Positions 7,759 to 14,837 of a stretch of DNA of 26,368 nt are shown in pieces. Both the position numbers and the translations under genes were made by a program. The stretch is from assembly GCA_900751995.1 (NCBI GenBank), contig CAADTP010000077.1:1-26368 (forward strand), given 5' to 3'. Within the stretch, counting starts at the first letter, position 1. Each line of letters opens with the position of its first letter. Source of the stretch: Lachnospiraceae bacterium. GTDB taxonomy: Bacteria > Bacillota > Clostridia > Lachnospirales > Lachnospiraceae. The notes beneath the pieces are model-generated. The model made no database searches and had not been told where the DNA came from. It was given only the letters and a program-made list of their open reading frames with translations.

Positions 7759-7834
7759 ATTGTTTATCCTTTCCCCCGATGCATCCGCACCAGTATTTCT
7801 TTGTACGTTTCTCTGAGCGAACCGCTACTGTTCT

Positions 7835-8812
7835 TTACCATACACCTGTAACGATTTCGTTTCCGTCAGGATCTACAGTTGTTGAAACCGTGAAATTATT
7901 ATAATAATAATATCCGCTTGTGCCATTGTCCGGATCCTCATCATATTCTGAGGAAACCGAATCCCCGATTGCAGAAATCAGATCATCCAGAGATTTGCCG
8001 ATATAGTCTTCTGCAGTCTGGATCGTAGAATCTGTCGGTCTTGTATCTGTGTTATCATCACCGTCGTTATTATTATTGTTGTTATTGTTATCATCATCTG
8101 AAGGTGCCTGTGTTGGCTCCGGATCTGATGCCTCCGGGGTCGGGGTCGGATCCTCACTGTCCTGCTCCGGAGTCGGAGTCAGATCTTCACTGTCTGAATC
8201 CAGTCCCAGTCTCTTCTTAACCTCATTTAATGTAGAAACTTCCTTCGTGGCATTTGTTGTAAGATAAGTTGCATACGGAATTGCATCCTCACCCTTTCCA
8301 TCCATACGCAAAGTGATCTGCTTTATGGATGCCAACGGAAGATTTCTGAAGAAGCACTCGTTTGCATCCTCATCGGTGTAGGTAATGCGGATATCATAAG
8401 TTGTTTTTGCTGAGGACGGCTTTTGATAATAATAAATCGCATTTTCACCATTCTTCAGTGTAAACATGCCATTTACAAGATCATTGCCCCATTCATCTGT
8501 ACTGTCATCCTCGTCTTCATCCTCAGAGGCATCTGTCGGTGTCTCTCGAATATAAATAGCAGCGATTTCTGAACCGGTGCGGTTTACAATGGCAAGCTTA
8601 GATGCTGTCGCAGTCTTCTCACCAATTACATTCTTCTCCGTCGTTTCTTCCATATTTACAAGCTCTATCGTAACTGTAGGCGTCGCCTGAGGAGTTTCAG
8701 TAGGCGTTACCTGGACTGGCGTCTGTTCTGTTGTGTTCTTCTTGCCGCATCCTGTTGCTGCTATAAGCAGTACAGCAAATCCTGCAATGGCCAAATAACG
8801 TTTTTTAAACAT
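7835..8812 (-). CDS. Putative lipoprotein with acidic, Asn-rich linker
   Basis: A 325-residue protein of unknown function. The N-terminus is a lipoprotein signal peptide: basic MFKKRY, a hydrophobic core, and lipobox ATGC with Cys22 as the lipid-modified residue. Residues about 40-200 form a possible beta-rich domain (SKLAIVNRTGSEIAAIYIRE; ITLRMDGKGED). A low-complexity linker follows with repeated TPTPE units, DPEPTQAPSDDD and a run of eight Asn. The C-terminal ~60 residues (ETAEDYIGKSLDDLISAIG-like, then GYYYYNN) look like a small separate domain. AGGAGG lies 7 bases before ATG 8812. It heads the pyrH operon behind a consensus promoter, with 76 bases to pyrH. I do not recognise a named family. 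Confidence 0.75.
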   Translation of the reverse strand: MFKKRYLAIAGFAVLLIAATGCGKKNTTEQTPVQVTPTETPQATPTVTIELVNMEETTEKNVIGEKTATASKLAIVNRTGSEIAAIYIRETPTDASEDEDEDDSTDEWGNDLVNGMFTLKNGENAIYYYQKPSSAKTTYDIRITYTDEDANECFFRNLPLASIKQITLRMDGKGEDAIPYATYLTTNATKEVSTLNEVKKRLGLDSDSEDLTPTPEQDSEDPTPTPEASDPEPTQAPSDDDNNNNNNNNDGDDNTDTRPTDSTIQTAEDYIGKSLDDLISAIGDSVSSEYDEDPDNGTSGYYYYNNFTVSTTVDPDGNEIVTGVW

Positions 8813-8899
8813 ATCTATCCCTCCTGTTTCCTATTACGCATTATTCTGTGATGTCATGATTCATCTATCCAAATCTTCATATAGTTACAGTTATCTTTA

Positions 8900-8927
8900 A
8901 TTATACAGAGTCTCAGATTCTTGTCAA
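8900..8927 (-). promoter_or_regulatory. Near-perfect sigma-A promoter upstream of the lipoprotein-pyrH unit
   Basis: On the minus strand TTGACA (8922-8927) and TATAAT (8900-8905) are separated by 16 bases; both hexamers match the consensus exactly. Transcription would start near 8893, about 80 bases before the lipoprotein ATG. TGAGAC occurs twice, 24 bases apart and flanking the -35 box, which could be an operator, though this is only a suggestion. Confidence 0.85.
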
Positions 8928-8960
8928 CCAAATGTCTCAAAATTCATACAATTTTTAAAG

Positions 8961-9428
8961 TTACAGATTTTTAACCTTAAACTCTCTCTCTGCTTCCCGG
9001 CGCTGATCTTTTTTGGCAATATCCTGTCGCTTGTCATATAATTTCTTACCACGTGCCACGCCGATCTCAACCTTCACAAGGCTTCCCTTGAAGTATACCT
9101 TCAGAGGGACCAGGGTAAGCCCCTTCTCCTGAAGTTTTCCCTCAATCTTATTTATCTCATATCTGTGCAGGAGCAGTTTGCGCACACGCAGCGGATCCTT
9201 ATTAAAAATATTTCCCTTTTCATAAGGGCTGATATGCATACCGTAAATATATACCTCGCCCCTCTCCACACGGATAAAGGATTCCTTGATACTGCACTTA
9301 CCCATGCGAAGAGATTTTACCTCTGTTCCGGCCAGAGAAATACCTGCCTCATAGGTATCTTCTATAAAATAATCATGAAAGGCTTTTTTGTTGTTGGCAA
9401 TCAGCTTGATTCCTGTTGTTTTCGCCAT
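8961..9428 (-). CDS. smpB: SsrA-binding protein SmpB
   Basis: A 155-residue RNA-binding protein that delivers tmRNA to stalled ribosomes for trans-translation. Motifs are KLIANNKKAFHDYFIED, the core GISLAGTEVKSLRMGK, YIYGMHISPYE, and the basic C-terminal tail KKLYDKRQDIAKKDQRREAE that enters the empty mRNA channel. It begins 11 bases after the rnr stop, so the two are co-transcribed, matching the known cooperation of RNase R with trans-translation. No tmRNA gene (ssrA) is visible downstream, where it lies in some relatives. Confidence 0.97.
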   Translation of the reverse strand: MAKTTGIKLIANNKKAFHDYFIEDTYEAGISLAGTEVKSLRMGKCSIKESFIRVERGEVYIYGMHISPYEKGNIFNKDPLRVRKLLLHRYEINKIEGKLQEKGLTLVPLKVYFKGSLVKVEIGVARGKKLYDKRQDIAKKDQRREAEREFKVKNL

Positions 9429-9439
9429 AAAATCCTCCT

Positions 9440-11473
9440 TTACTCGACAACGGTAAAATCTACCGTTCTTCTCAGAGCATCTGCATCGGCCACCCGAACT
9501 CTGACCTTCTGTCCAAGATGATAGACCTTTTTGCTTAATTCTCCGCTTAACTCATATGTCTCTTCATTATAGGAATAATAATCATCTCTAAGACTTGTCA
9601 CATGAACCAGTCCCTCAACTGTATTCGGAAGCTCCACATAGAAGCCATAAGCGGTTACTCCTGAGATAATACCTTCGTATTCTTCCCCGAGATGGTAGGA
9701 CATATATTCCGCTTTCTTGAGGCGGTCTGACTCCCGCTCTGCCTCCTGTGCTCTTCTCTCACATACGCTGGACTGTTCGGCAACGGTCTCAAGTATTTCC
9801 CTGTAATGCTCTGTCTTTCCCTCTCTCTGAAGTCTTCCCCTTATATTATCACGAATGATACGGTGAATCTGTAAATCCGGATATCTTCTGATCGGAGATG
9901 TAAAATGACAGTAGTATTTCGCTGCAAGACCAAAATGTCCGCTGCACTGCGTCGTATATTTTGCCTGCTTCATTGTCCGAAGAGTTAGTCTGCTGATCAT
10001 GGTTTCGTTCGGAAGACCATGGATGCTTTCCAGAATCTCCTGGATTTCCTTTGGGGTGATTTCTTCCCCTGCCTTCTGTACCGAAACACCCTGATTTCGA
10101 AGAAGTGTCAGAAGACTTTCCACACGCTCAGGATCCGGTGTTTCATGGGTACGATATACAAACGGGTAATCACCCTGACAGTACTCCCTGGCTACCGTTT
10201 CATTGGCCATCAGCATAAAATCCTCTATAATCTCTGTCGCCACATTTGCTTCATACGGCTGCACATCGATTGCCCTGCCCGCACCATTAAGTGTGATCTT
10301 GCTCTCCGGGAAATCAAAGTCGATCGAACCTCTGTGATGTCTCCGGCTCCTGAGAAGTTCTGAAAGCTCTTTCATCAGGAAAAACATCGGTACAAATTCT
10401 TCATATTCACGCTTTGTCTCTGTATCTCCATCCTCTAAAATACAGCGAACCTGTGTGTAGCTCATCCTGCGGTCTACACGGATGATCGTTTCTAAGATTT
10501 CGTGCGAAACCACCTGTCCGCTCCTGTCAATATCCATAAGACAGCTTAAAGTCAGTCTGTCTTCTCCTTGGTTCAGAGAACAAATGCCATTGGACAGTCT
10601 CTCAGGAAGCATCGGGATCACGCGATCTGCAAGATAGACACTGGTTCCTCTCTTAAGAGCCTCTCTGTCCAGTGCGCTTCCTCCCTGAACATAATTGCTT
10701 ACATCTGCAATGTGGACTCCGAGATGATAAATATCCCCTTCTTTTGAAAGAGAAATCGCATCGTCAAGATCCTTTGCATCCTCTCCGTCAATGGTTACTG
10801 TCTGGAGATGTGTAAGATCGGTTCTGCCATCCCGGTCAGCATCGAGTACGTGATCCGGCACACGCTGTGCCTGTGTGATCACCTTCGGTGGAAATTCAGA
10901 CGGAATATTAAAGCTCTTTACGATTGCCAGGATATCCGTTCCAGGAGCATTGATACTTCCCATATCCTCCTTGATCCTGCCCTCCGGCTTGTGCCTCTCA
11001 TCACCGTAATCAATAATTTCCGCAACAACCTTATCTCCATCACGGACTCCCTTTGAGTTCTTGGCCGCGATGTAGATATCCTTTGCATATTTCTGATTAT
11101 CACAGAGCACAAATCCATAATCCCGTTCTCTCTGGAAGGTACCGACGACCTCTGTCGTGCCACGCTCCAGGATTTCAATAATTTTGCCTTCCTGACGCTT
11201 CCCTCCGCCGTTTTTTTCCTTCACAAGAACCCGCACCGTATCCTGGTGCATAGCAGTTCCCACCGCATTTGCCGGTATAAAGATATCATCCTCTTCATCC
11301 TCAAGCTCTACAAAGCCGAAGCCCTTCTGGTTGCCGATGAACATTCCCTCTTTAACCAGACCTTTCTTTTCAAGTTCTCTGAGATCTCTTTTCTTTAATT
11401 TAAATTTATTCTTGTCTGTCTTTTTTTGTTTGGAAAATTTCTTTTTCTTTTCCCAGATTTTCTTTCTGCCCAC
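9440..11473 (-). CDS. rnr: Ribonuclease R
   Basis: A 677-residue 3'-5' exoribonuclease that degrades structured RNA. Order of parts: a Lys-rich N-terminal tail (residues 1-30), cold-shock-type OB domains (GNQKGFGFVELED near 47 and DYGFVLCD near 118), the RNB catalytic domain from about 215 with TIDGEDAKDLDDAISL carrying the metal-binding Asp cluster (232-238), HIADVSNYV, and a C-terminal S1 domain from about 600 (GVTAYGFYVELPNTVEGLVH). It lacks the N-terminal helix-turn-helix found in the longer E. coli enzyme. Start is GTG 11473 with GAGGAG 7 bases upstream. An intrinsic terminator and a large structured element lie between secG and this gene, suggesting control by attenuation. Confidence 0.96.
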   Translation of the reverse strand: MGRKKIWEKKKKFSKQKKTDKNKFKLKKRDLRELEKKGLVKEGMFIGNQKGFGFVELEDEEDDIFIPANAVGTAMHQDTVRVLVKEKNGGGKRQEGKIIEILERGTTEVVGTFQRERDYGFVLCDNQKYAKDIYIAAKNSKGVRDGDKVVAEIIDYGDERHKPEGRIKEDMGSINAPGTDILAIVKSFNIPSEFPPKVITQAQRVPDHVLDADRDGRTDLTHLQTVTIDGEDAKDLDDAISLSKEGDIYHLGVHIADVSNYVQGGSALDREALKRGTSVYLADRVIPMLPERLSNGICSLNQGEDRLTLSCLMDIDRSGQVVSHEILETIIRVDRRMSYTQVRCILEDGDTETKREYEEFVPMFFLMKELSELLRSRRHHRGSIDFDFPESKITLNGAGRAIDVQPYEANVATEIIEDFMLMANETVAREYCQGDYPFVYRTHETPDPERVESLLTLLRNQGVSVQKAGEEITPKEIQEILESIHGLPNETMISRLTLRTMKQAKYTTQCSGHFGLAAKYYCHFTSPIRRYPDLQIHRIIRDNIRGRLQREGKTEHYREILETVAEQSSVCERRAQEAERESDRLKKAEYMSYHLGEEYEGIISGVTAYGFYVELPNTVEGLVHVTSLRDDYYSYNEETYELSGELSKKVYHLGQKVRVRVADADALRRTVDFTVVE

Positions 11474-11493
11474 TTATGTGCTCCTCTATTATG

Positions 11494-11527
11494 AAAAAAA
11501 AGCACTCTTGTAATTTATACAAGAGTG
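11494..11527 (-). terminator. Intrinsic terminator between secG and rnr
   Basis: CACTCTTGT (11503-11511) pairs exactly with ACAAGAGTG (11519-11527); on the minus strand an eight-base T-run follows (11494-11501). It lies only 20 bases upstream of the rnr start, with the rnr ribosome binding site just beyond the tail. This is an unusual place for full termination inside a conserved operon, so partial read-through or regulated attenuation is likely. Confidence 0.85.
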
Positions 11528-11541
11528 TTTCCTTTGATTTC

Positions 11542-11684
11542 GTAACTGTTCAGTACCCTCACAGTCACGAGTCAAAATGCATTCCAAATCACCTTCGGTG
11601 ATGGCATTTTGCCTTGTATGTCTCGGGATTTTGGCAAAAAATACGCCAAAACACCTCGTGGGATACTGCCTTCTGAATAGTTAC
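11542..11684. repeat. Large branched palindromic element between secG and rnr
   Basis: A 143-base element with nested inverted repeats: outer GTAACTGTTC/GAATAGTTAC (11542-11551 with 11675-11684), then CAGTACCC/GGGATACTG, then CACGAG/CTCGTG (11566-11571 with 11655-11660), closing two internal hairpins. One is CAAAATGC/GCATTTTG (11573-11580 with 11604-11611) with an inner ATCACC/GGTGAT stem; the other is TTTTGGC/GCCAAAA (11629-11635 with 11645-11651). The result is a junction-type fold on either strand. Its ends resemble those of the repeats at 7002 and 12054, so it may be a MITE-like element; it could also act as an RNA leader for rnr. Confidence 0.7.
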
Positions 11685-11691
11685 TTGATTT

Positions 11692-11931
11692 CTAAAAATT
11701 CATATTTAAAACAGCTGCCAGTATAAAAAATAACACTGCCATGATCGTAGTTGCTCTCACAAGTCCGCCTTCCATGGAACGTCCCTTGTTTCTTCCCCAG
11801 TATGTATCTGCGGCACCGGAAATTGTTCCACCCAGACCCTGCTGCTTGCCTTCCTGCATCAGGACAACAACAGTCAGTGCAATACAATCTATAGCAAAAA
11901 TAATAGTCAGTATCGTTCTTAAAATCTGCAC
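11692..11931 (-). CDS. secG: Preprotein translocase subunit SecG
   Basis: A 79-residue membrane protein with two hydrophobic segments (residues about 2-23 and 58-77) and the conserved middle stretch VVVLMQEGKQQGLGGTISG. It joins SecY and SecE in the protein-export channel and assists SecA-driven movement. The start is GTG 11931, with AGGAGG 10 bases upstream. It sits first in the secG-rnr-smpB order common in Firmicutes, behind its own promoter. Confidence 0.93.
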   Translation of the reverse strand: MQILRTILTIIFAIDCIALTVVVLMQEGKQQGLGGTISGAADTYWGRNKGRSMEGGLVRATTIMAVLFFILAAVLNMNF

Positions 11932-11962
11932 CTCGGTTACACCTCCTAATCAACTGCAAAAT

Positions 11963-11991
11963 ATTGTACCATACTGCCCTTTGAATTTCAA
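11963..11991 (-). promoter_or_regulatory. Sigma-A promoter of secG
   Basis: On the minus strand TTGAAA (11986-11991) and TACAAT (11963-11968) are 17 bases apart, each one mismatch from consensus. It lies between the eno terminator and secG, showing that secG-rnr-smpB is transcribed separately from eno. Confidence 0.8.
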
Positions 11992-12015
11992 CCGTTTTCG
12001 AATAAGTTTCAGGGC

Positions 12016-12053
12016 AAAAAATCCGATTCTGTGCTCTGCAGACAGAATCGGAT
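12016..12053 (-). terminator. Intrinsic terminator of eno
   Basis: ATCCGATTCTGT (12021-12032) and ACAGAATCGGAT (12042-12053) form a perfect 12-bp stem; on the minus strand a six-base T-run follows (12016-12021). It ends the eno transcript about 70-100 bases past the stop. Confidence 0.92.
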
Positions 12054-12099
12054 GTTACTGTTCACTCCGTTCACAGCAACTCTGCCTGTGAACAGTTAC
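12054..12099. repeat. Short palindromic repeat downstream of eno
   Basis: GTTACTGTTCAC (12054-12065) faces GTGAACAGTTAC (12088-12099), 11 of 12 complementary. A second exact stem TTCACAG/CTGTGAA (12070-12076 with 12086-12092) overlaps it, so two alternative folds exist. The GTTACTGTTCACTCCG core recurs at 7039 and 16802. Confidence 0.65.
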
Positions 12100-12123
12100 A
12101 ATCTGATCCCTGTAATATCCATT

Positions 12124-13461
12124 TCAGCTTTCTGATTTCTCTTTTGGAAATGGATTTTCATAAATTGCAGTTTCCGCAAGCATCTCACTGATCCTGAGAA
12201 GCTGATTATATTTTGCATTCCTGTCCGACCGGCATGGTGCACCGGTTTTGATCTGTCCTGCTCCGACTGCCACCGCAAGATCCGCGATAAACGAATCTTC
12301 GGTTTCCCCGGATCGATGTGAGATGATCGTCCGATACCCCGCCTGCTGAGCCATTTTGACAGCATCGATCGCTTCGCTTAATGTTCCGATCTGATTTACC
12401 TTGATCAGAATCGCATTCGCTGCCTGAAGCCTGATCCCACAGGCAAGTCTCTTGACATTTGTCACAAAAAGGTCGTCCCCTACAAGCTGGATTCTGGAAC
12501 CAAGACGCTCTGTCATTGTCTTCCATCCTTCCCAGTCATCTTCCTGAAGACCGTCCTCGATAGATATGAGCGGAAATTTTTCCAGCAGTTTCTCATAATA
12601 CTCTATCATTTCTTTCGCATCCCTGAGAATCTCCCTGTCTTTCATCTTGCTTTCACCCGGGAAGCGGTATACTCCCAGCTCTTCATCGTACAGTTCACTT
12701 GCAGCTGCATCTATAGCGATAAAAATATCCTTTCCTGGTTCATATCCTGCCTTTTCAACCGCTTCCACAATCATTCTCAGAACCTCTTCGGAGTCTTTAA
12801 GGTCCGGTGCAAAACCGCCTTCATCTCCGACTGCTGTAGAAAGTCCCTTTTCTCGAAGAAGGATTTTTAGAAACTGATAGATTTCCACACACATTCGAAT
12901 CCCGTCCTCAAAGCTTCCGGCACCACAGGGCATGATCATAAATTCCTGCAGATCAACGGTATTATCCGCGTGTTTTCCTCCATTCATAATATTCATCATA
13001 GGAACAGGGAGTTTTTTCGTATGACAGCCTCCCAGATATTGATACAGCGGGATCCTCAACGCCATTGCCGCCGCTCTTGCAATTGCCATGGATACTCCCA
13101 GTACAGCATTGGCTCCTGTACTTGCTTTATTTTCTGTTCCATCTGCCCGTATCAGAAGTTCATCGATTCGCACCTGATCCAGTGCATTTTCTCCTACAAT
13201 CACTTCTGCAAGTCTTGTATTTACATTTTCCACTGCTTTTTGTACGCCAAGGCCAAGATAGCAGCCTTTTTCTCCATCCCGAAGTTCTATTGCTTCAAAC
13301 CTTCCCGTCGATGCCCCGGAAGGCACGATCGCCCTCGCCGTATATCCCTCAATTCCAATGATTCCCTCTCCTACAGTGGCCTCCACCTCTACGGTAGGAA
13401 CTCCTCTGGAATCCAGAATCTGTCTTGCATGAATCCTGCGTACAGGTAAATAACGCAGCAT
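12124..13461 (-). CDS. eno: Enolase (phosphopyruvate hydratase)
   Basis: A 445-residue glycolytic enzyme converting 2-phosphoglycerate to phosphoenolpyruvate, slightly longer than the usual ~430. Motifs in order: ARQILDSRGVPTVEVE, SGASTGRFEAIELRDG (mobile loop), GGKHADNTVDLQEFMIMP, VGDEGGFAPDL (catalytic Glu), SIEDGLQEDDW and VGDDLFVTN (metal-binding acids), ILIKVNQIGT (catalytic Lys), and SHRSGETED. The protein begins with an extra MLRYLPVRR before the conserved start. AAGGAGG lies 7 bases before ATG 13461, supporting this start. It is a single-gene unit ended by its own terminator. Confidence 0.97.
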   Translation of the reverse strand: MLRYLPVRRIHARQILDSRGVPTVEVEATVGEGIIGIEGYTARAIVPSGASTGRFEAIELRDGEKGCYLGLGVQKAVENVNTRLAEVIVGENALDQVRIDELLIRADGTENKASTGANAVLGVSMAIARAAAMALRIPLYQYLGGCHTKKLPVPMMNIMNGGKHADNTVDLQEFMIMPCGAGSFEDGIRMCVEIYQFLKILLREKGLSTAVGDEGGFAPDLKDSEEVLRMIVEAVEKAGYEPGKDIFIAIDAAASELYDEELGVYRFPGESKMKDREILRDAKEMIEYYEKLLEKFPLISIEDGLQEDDWEGWKTMTERLGSRIQLVGDDLFVTNVKRLACGIRLQAANAILIKVNQIGTLSEAIDAVKMAQQAGYRTIISHRSGETEDSFIADLAVAVGAGQIKTGAPCRSDRNAKYNQLLRISEMLAETAIYENPFPKEKSES

Positions 13462-13565
13462 GAGAATACCTCCTTCATTAAATGATACGGATAGTTTTCC
13501 CTCAGACTTCTGTTTCTATGCAGGAGCCATCCTGTTTTATTCCTTGCGTATTTTCTGATAATTGC

Positions 13566-13594
13566 ATTTTATTTTTATTGTTTGCAGTATACAA
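13566..13594 (-). promoter_or_regulatory. Possible eno promoter
   Basis: On the minus strand TTGTAT (13589-13594) and TAAAAT (13566-13571) are spaced by 17 bases, about 105 bases upstream of eno. The surroundings are very A/T-rich, so chance matches are likely; this is the best fit I see, and it lies back-to-back with the strong plus-strand promoter at 13627. Confidence 0.35.
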
Positions 13595-13626
13595 AATATT
13601 TTATTTAAAATTTTTATTTTTTATTG

Positions 13627-13655
13627 TTGACATTTCAAGTTTTATCTGTTATATT
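13627..13655 (+). promoter_or_regulatory. Strong sigma-A promoter of the 13662-13937 transcript
   Basis: TTGACA (13627-13632) and TATATT (13650-13655) with exactly 17 bases between. About 60 bases of A/T-rich sequence just upstream could serve as an UP element. No convincing coding sequence starts within the next 250 bases; instead there are tandem repeats and a terminator. Confidence 0.85.
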
Positions 13656-13699
13656 AAGTACATAAAACAAAGGAACGAAAACAAAAAACAAACAGAAAG

Positions 13700-13829
13700 G
13701 CGTGAGACCACCGAAAACTTAAATGAACTACCCTATTTTAAGAAAGGAAGGTACAGACCACCAGAAACGTAAATCTTAATACATCATAATTTAAGAAAGT
13801 GAGGTACGGACCACCAGAAACATAATCTT
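13700..13829 (+). repeat. Three tandem ~50-bp repeats with GACCACC core
   Basis: Unit cores at 13706, 13756 and 13809. Units two and three are nearly identical over GGTACRGACCACCAGAAAC and both contain AATCTTA shortly after; unit one is more divergent. In every unit a frame ends PP-E/K-T-stop, but no start codon with a ribosome binding site precedes these, so I treat them as RNA rather than peptide repeats. Confidence 0.7.
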
Positions 13830-13893
13830 ATAACAATTCCAGAAGTTTTATAAAAAAACAGGAGGTACGTTCCATTGGACAATGAACAGTAAA

Positions 13894-13937
13894 AGAGCCA
13901 CCAGATTAAATCATTCATCTGATGGCTCTATTTTTTT
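13894..13937 (+). terminator. Intrinsic terminator before the deacetylase gene
   Basis: AGAGCCACCAGAT (13894-13906) pairs with ATCTGATGGCTCT (13917-13929), 12 of 13 positions, followed by seven T (13931-13937). The single mismatch lies in the CCACC that matches the upstream repeats. The deacetylase start is 44 bases beyond the tail and no separate promoter is clear, so read-through is a plausible control point. Confidence 0.9.
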
Positions 13938-13980
13938 GCCCTTGCGCATATATTAAATCAAAAGTCCGCCGGAGATTTCC

Positions 13981-14823
13981 ATGCTATCTTATGTTTCTCG
14001 TTTCCTTCGCCGCCTGAAAAACTCCTTTTTTCTTCGCTTTCTTCTTCTGATGGTCACTGCCTTTATTCTTGGCAGTATGCTGGGTGTTTTCACCGGGCAA
14101 ATTCCCCGTTCCCAAGAAACTTCTTCTGCTGCTCAGTCCACGGGCTGGGGATTAAGCTTTCAGGAGGAGGGGAAGCGTCCTGCCGGAAACGCCTCCATCG
14201 ATGATCTTAAACAGTACAATGCCTACTATGCCAGTGATACAGACCAGAAAATCATTTATCTGACCTTTGATGCCGGATATGAAAACGGAAATACTCCGGC
14301 AATCCTTGATGCACTGAAAAAGCATCAGGCACCTGCTGTCTTTTTTGTAGTCGGCAATTTTATAAAAGATAATCCTGATCTGATCAGACGCATCCTGGCA
14401 GACGACCACATCATAGGGAATCACACTATGACACATCCCGATCTGCCACAGATTTCCTCAATGGACGCTTTCCAAAAAGAACTTCAGGATGTGGAAGAAT
14501 TATATACCTCGCTGACCGGGGAGGCTATGACAAAATTTTACCGTCCTCCACGCGGTATCTACAACACAGAAAACCTCTCGATGGCAAAAGAACTGGGATA
14601 CTCCACCTTTTTCTGGAGTCTTGCCTATGTCGACTGGATCCAGGATCAGCAGCCCTCCAGAGAAGAAGCTTTTCAGAAACTGCTGACGCGCATTCATCCC
14701 GGAGCAATTGTCCTCCTTCACAACACTTCTTCCACCAATGCCGAAATTCTGGATGAACTTCTTACCAAATGGGAAGAAATGGGTTATGAGTTTCATTCTT
14801 TAAAAGAACTGACCGGGGTATGA
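13981..14823 (+). CDS. Polysaccharide deacetylase, PdaA-like
   Basis: A 280-residue protein with an N-terminal membrane anchor or uncleaved signal (residues 18-38, FFLRFLLLMVTAFILGSM) and a carbohydrate esterase 4 (NodB) domain from about 88. Motif 1 reads TFDAGYENG (Asp97) instead of the usual TFDDG, the form typical of PdaA, which removes acetyl from N-acetylmuramic acid in the route to muramic delta-lactam of spore cortex. HTMTH (148-152) gives metal ligands, RPPRG (188-192) the catalytic Arg motif, and LLHN (245-248) the final motif. GGAG precedes ATG 13981. A role in spore cortex is likely if the organism sporulates; wall modification in growing cells is the alternative. Confidence 0.9.
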   Translation: MLSYVSRFLRRLKNSFFLRFLLLMVTAFILGSMLGVFTGQIPRSQETSSAAQSTGWGLSFQEEGKRPAGNASIDDLKQYNAYYASDTDQKIIYLTFDAGYENGNTPAILDALKKHQAPAVFFVVGNFIKDNPDLIRRILADDHIIGNHTMTHPDLPQISSMDAFQKELQDVEELYTSLTGEAMTKFYRPPRGIYNTENLSMAKELGYSTFFWSLAYVDWIQDQQPSREEAFQKLLTRIHPGAIVLLHNTSSTNAEILDELLTKWEEMGYEFHSLKELTGV

Positions 14824-14834
14824 TCCCCGGCCAG
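14809..14834. terminator. Bidirectional hairpin between convergent deacetylase and tagD genes
   Basis: CTGACCGGGG (14809-14818) against CCCCGGCCAG (14825-14834), one mismatch, with the deacetylase TGA stop at the loop. T-rich sequence follows on the plus strand (TTATTTCTGTTTTT) and a shorter T-stretch on the minus strand. It probably ends both transcripts. Confidence 0.7.
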
Positions 14835-14837
14835 TCA

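Larger units (their letters stand above)
13662..13937 (+). ncRNA. Candidate small RNA or leader with three tandem repeats
   Basis: Bounded by a consensus promoter and a strong terminator, this ~275-base stretch has no credible ORF. It contains three ~50-base repeats whose core is GACCACC followed by A-rich sequence: 13706-13712, 13756-13762 and 13809-13815, spacing 50 and 53 bases. Repeats two and three share GGTACRGACCACCAGAAAC and are each preceded by TTTAAGAAAG. A degenerate fourth unit has AGGAGGTAC (13860-13868), and the terminator's left arm again carries GCCACCAGAT. The unpaired CCACC could pair with GGUGG-type ribosome binding sites. It could be a free sRNA or an attenuated leader of the deacetylase gene. 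I do not recognise it as a known RNA family. Confidence 0.6.

Noticed and set aside
8049..8267. Plus-strand Ser/Leu-rich frame within the lipoprotein gene
   Set aside because: It is the antisense of the repetitive Asn/Asp and TPTPE linker and has no independent signal.
8813..8960. tmRNA gene (ssrA) downstream of smpB
   Set aside because: The gap is only 148 bases, holds a promoter for the lipoprotein gene, and shows no alanine-tRNA-like end or tag ORF.
13482..13772. 96-codon plus-strand frame upstream of the deacetylase
   Set aside because: It runs through both promoters and the first repeats, has no ribosome binding site, and reads as low-complexity Phe/Ile/Lys from A/T-rich DNA.
13723..13779. 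18-codon ORF within the tandem repeats
   Set aside because: The ATG has no ribosome binding site and the reading frame is not kept in the other repeat units.
13700..13829. CRISPR array
   Set aside because: Only three imperfect units with related, not unique, spacers and no cas genes; the layout fits tandem repeats in an RNA.
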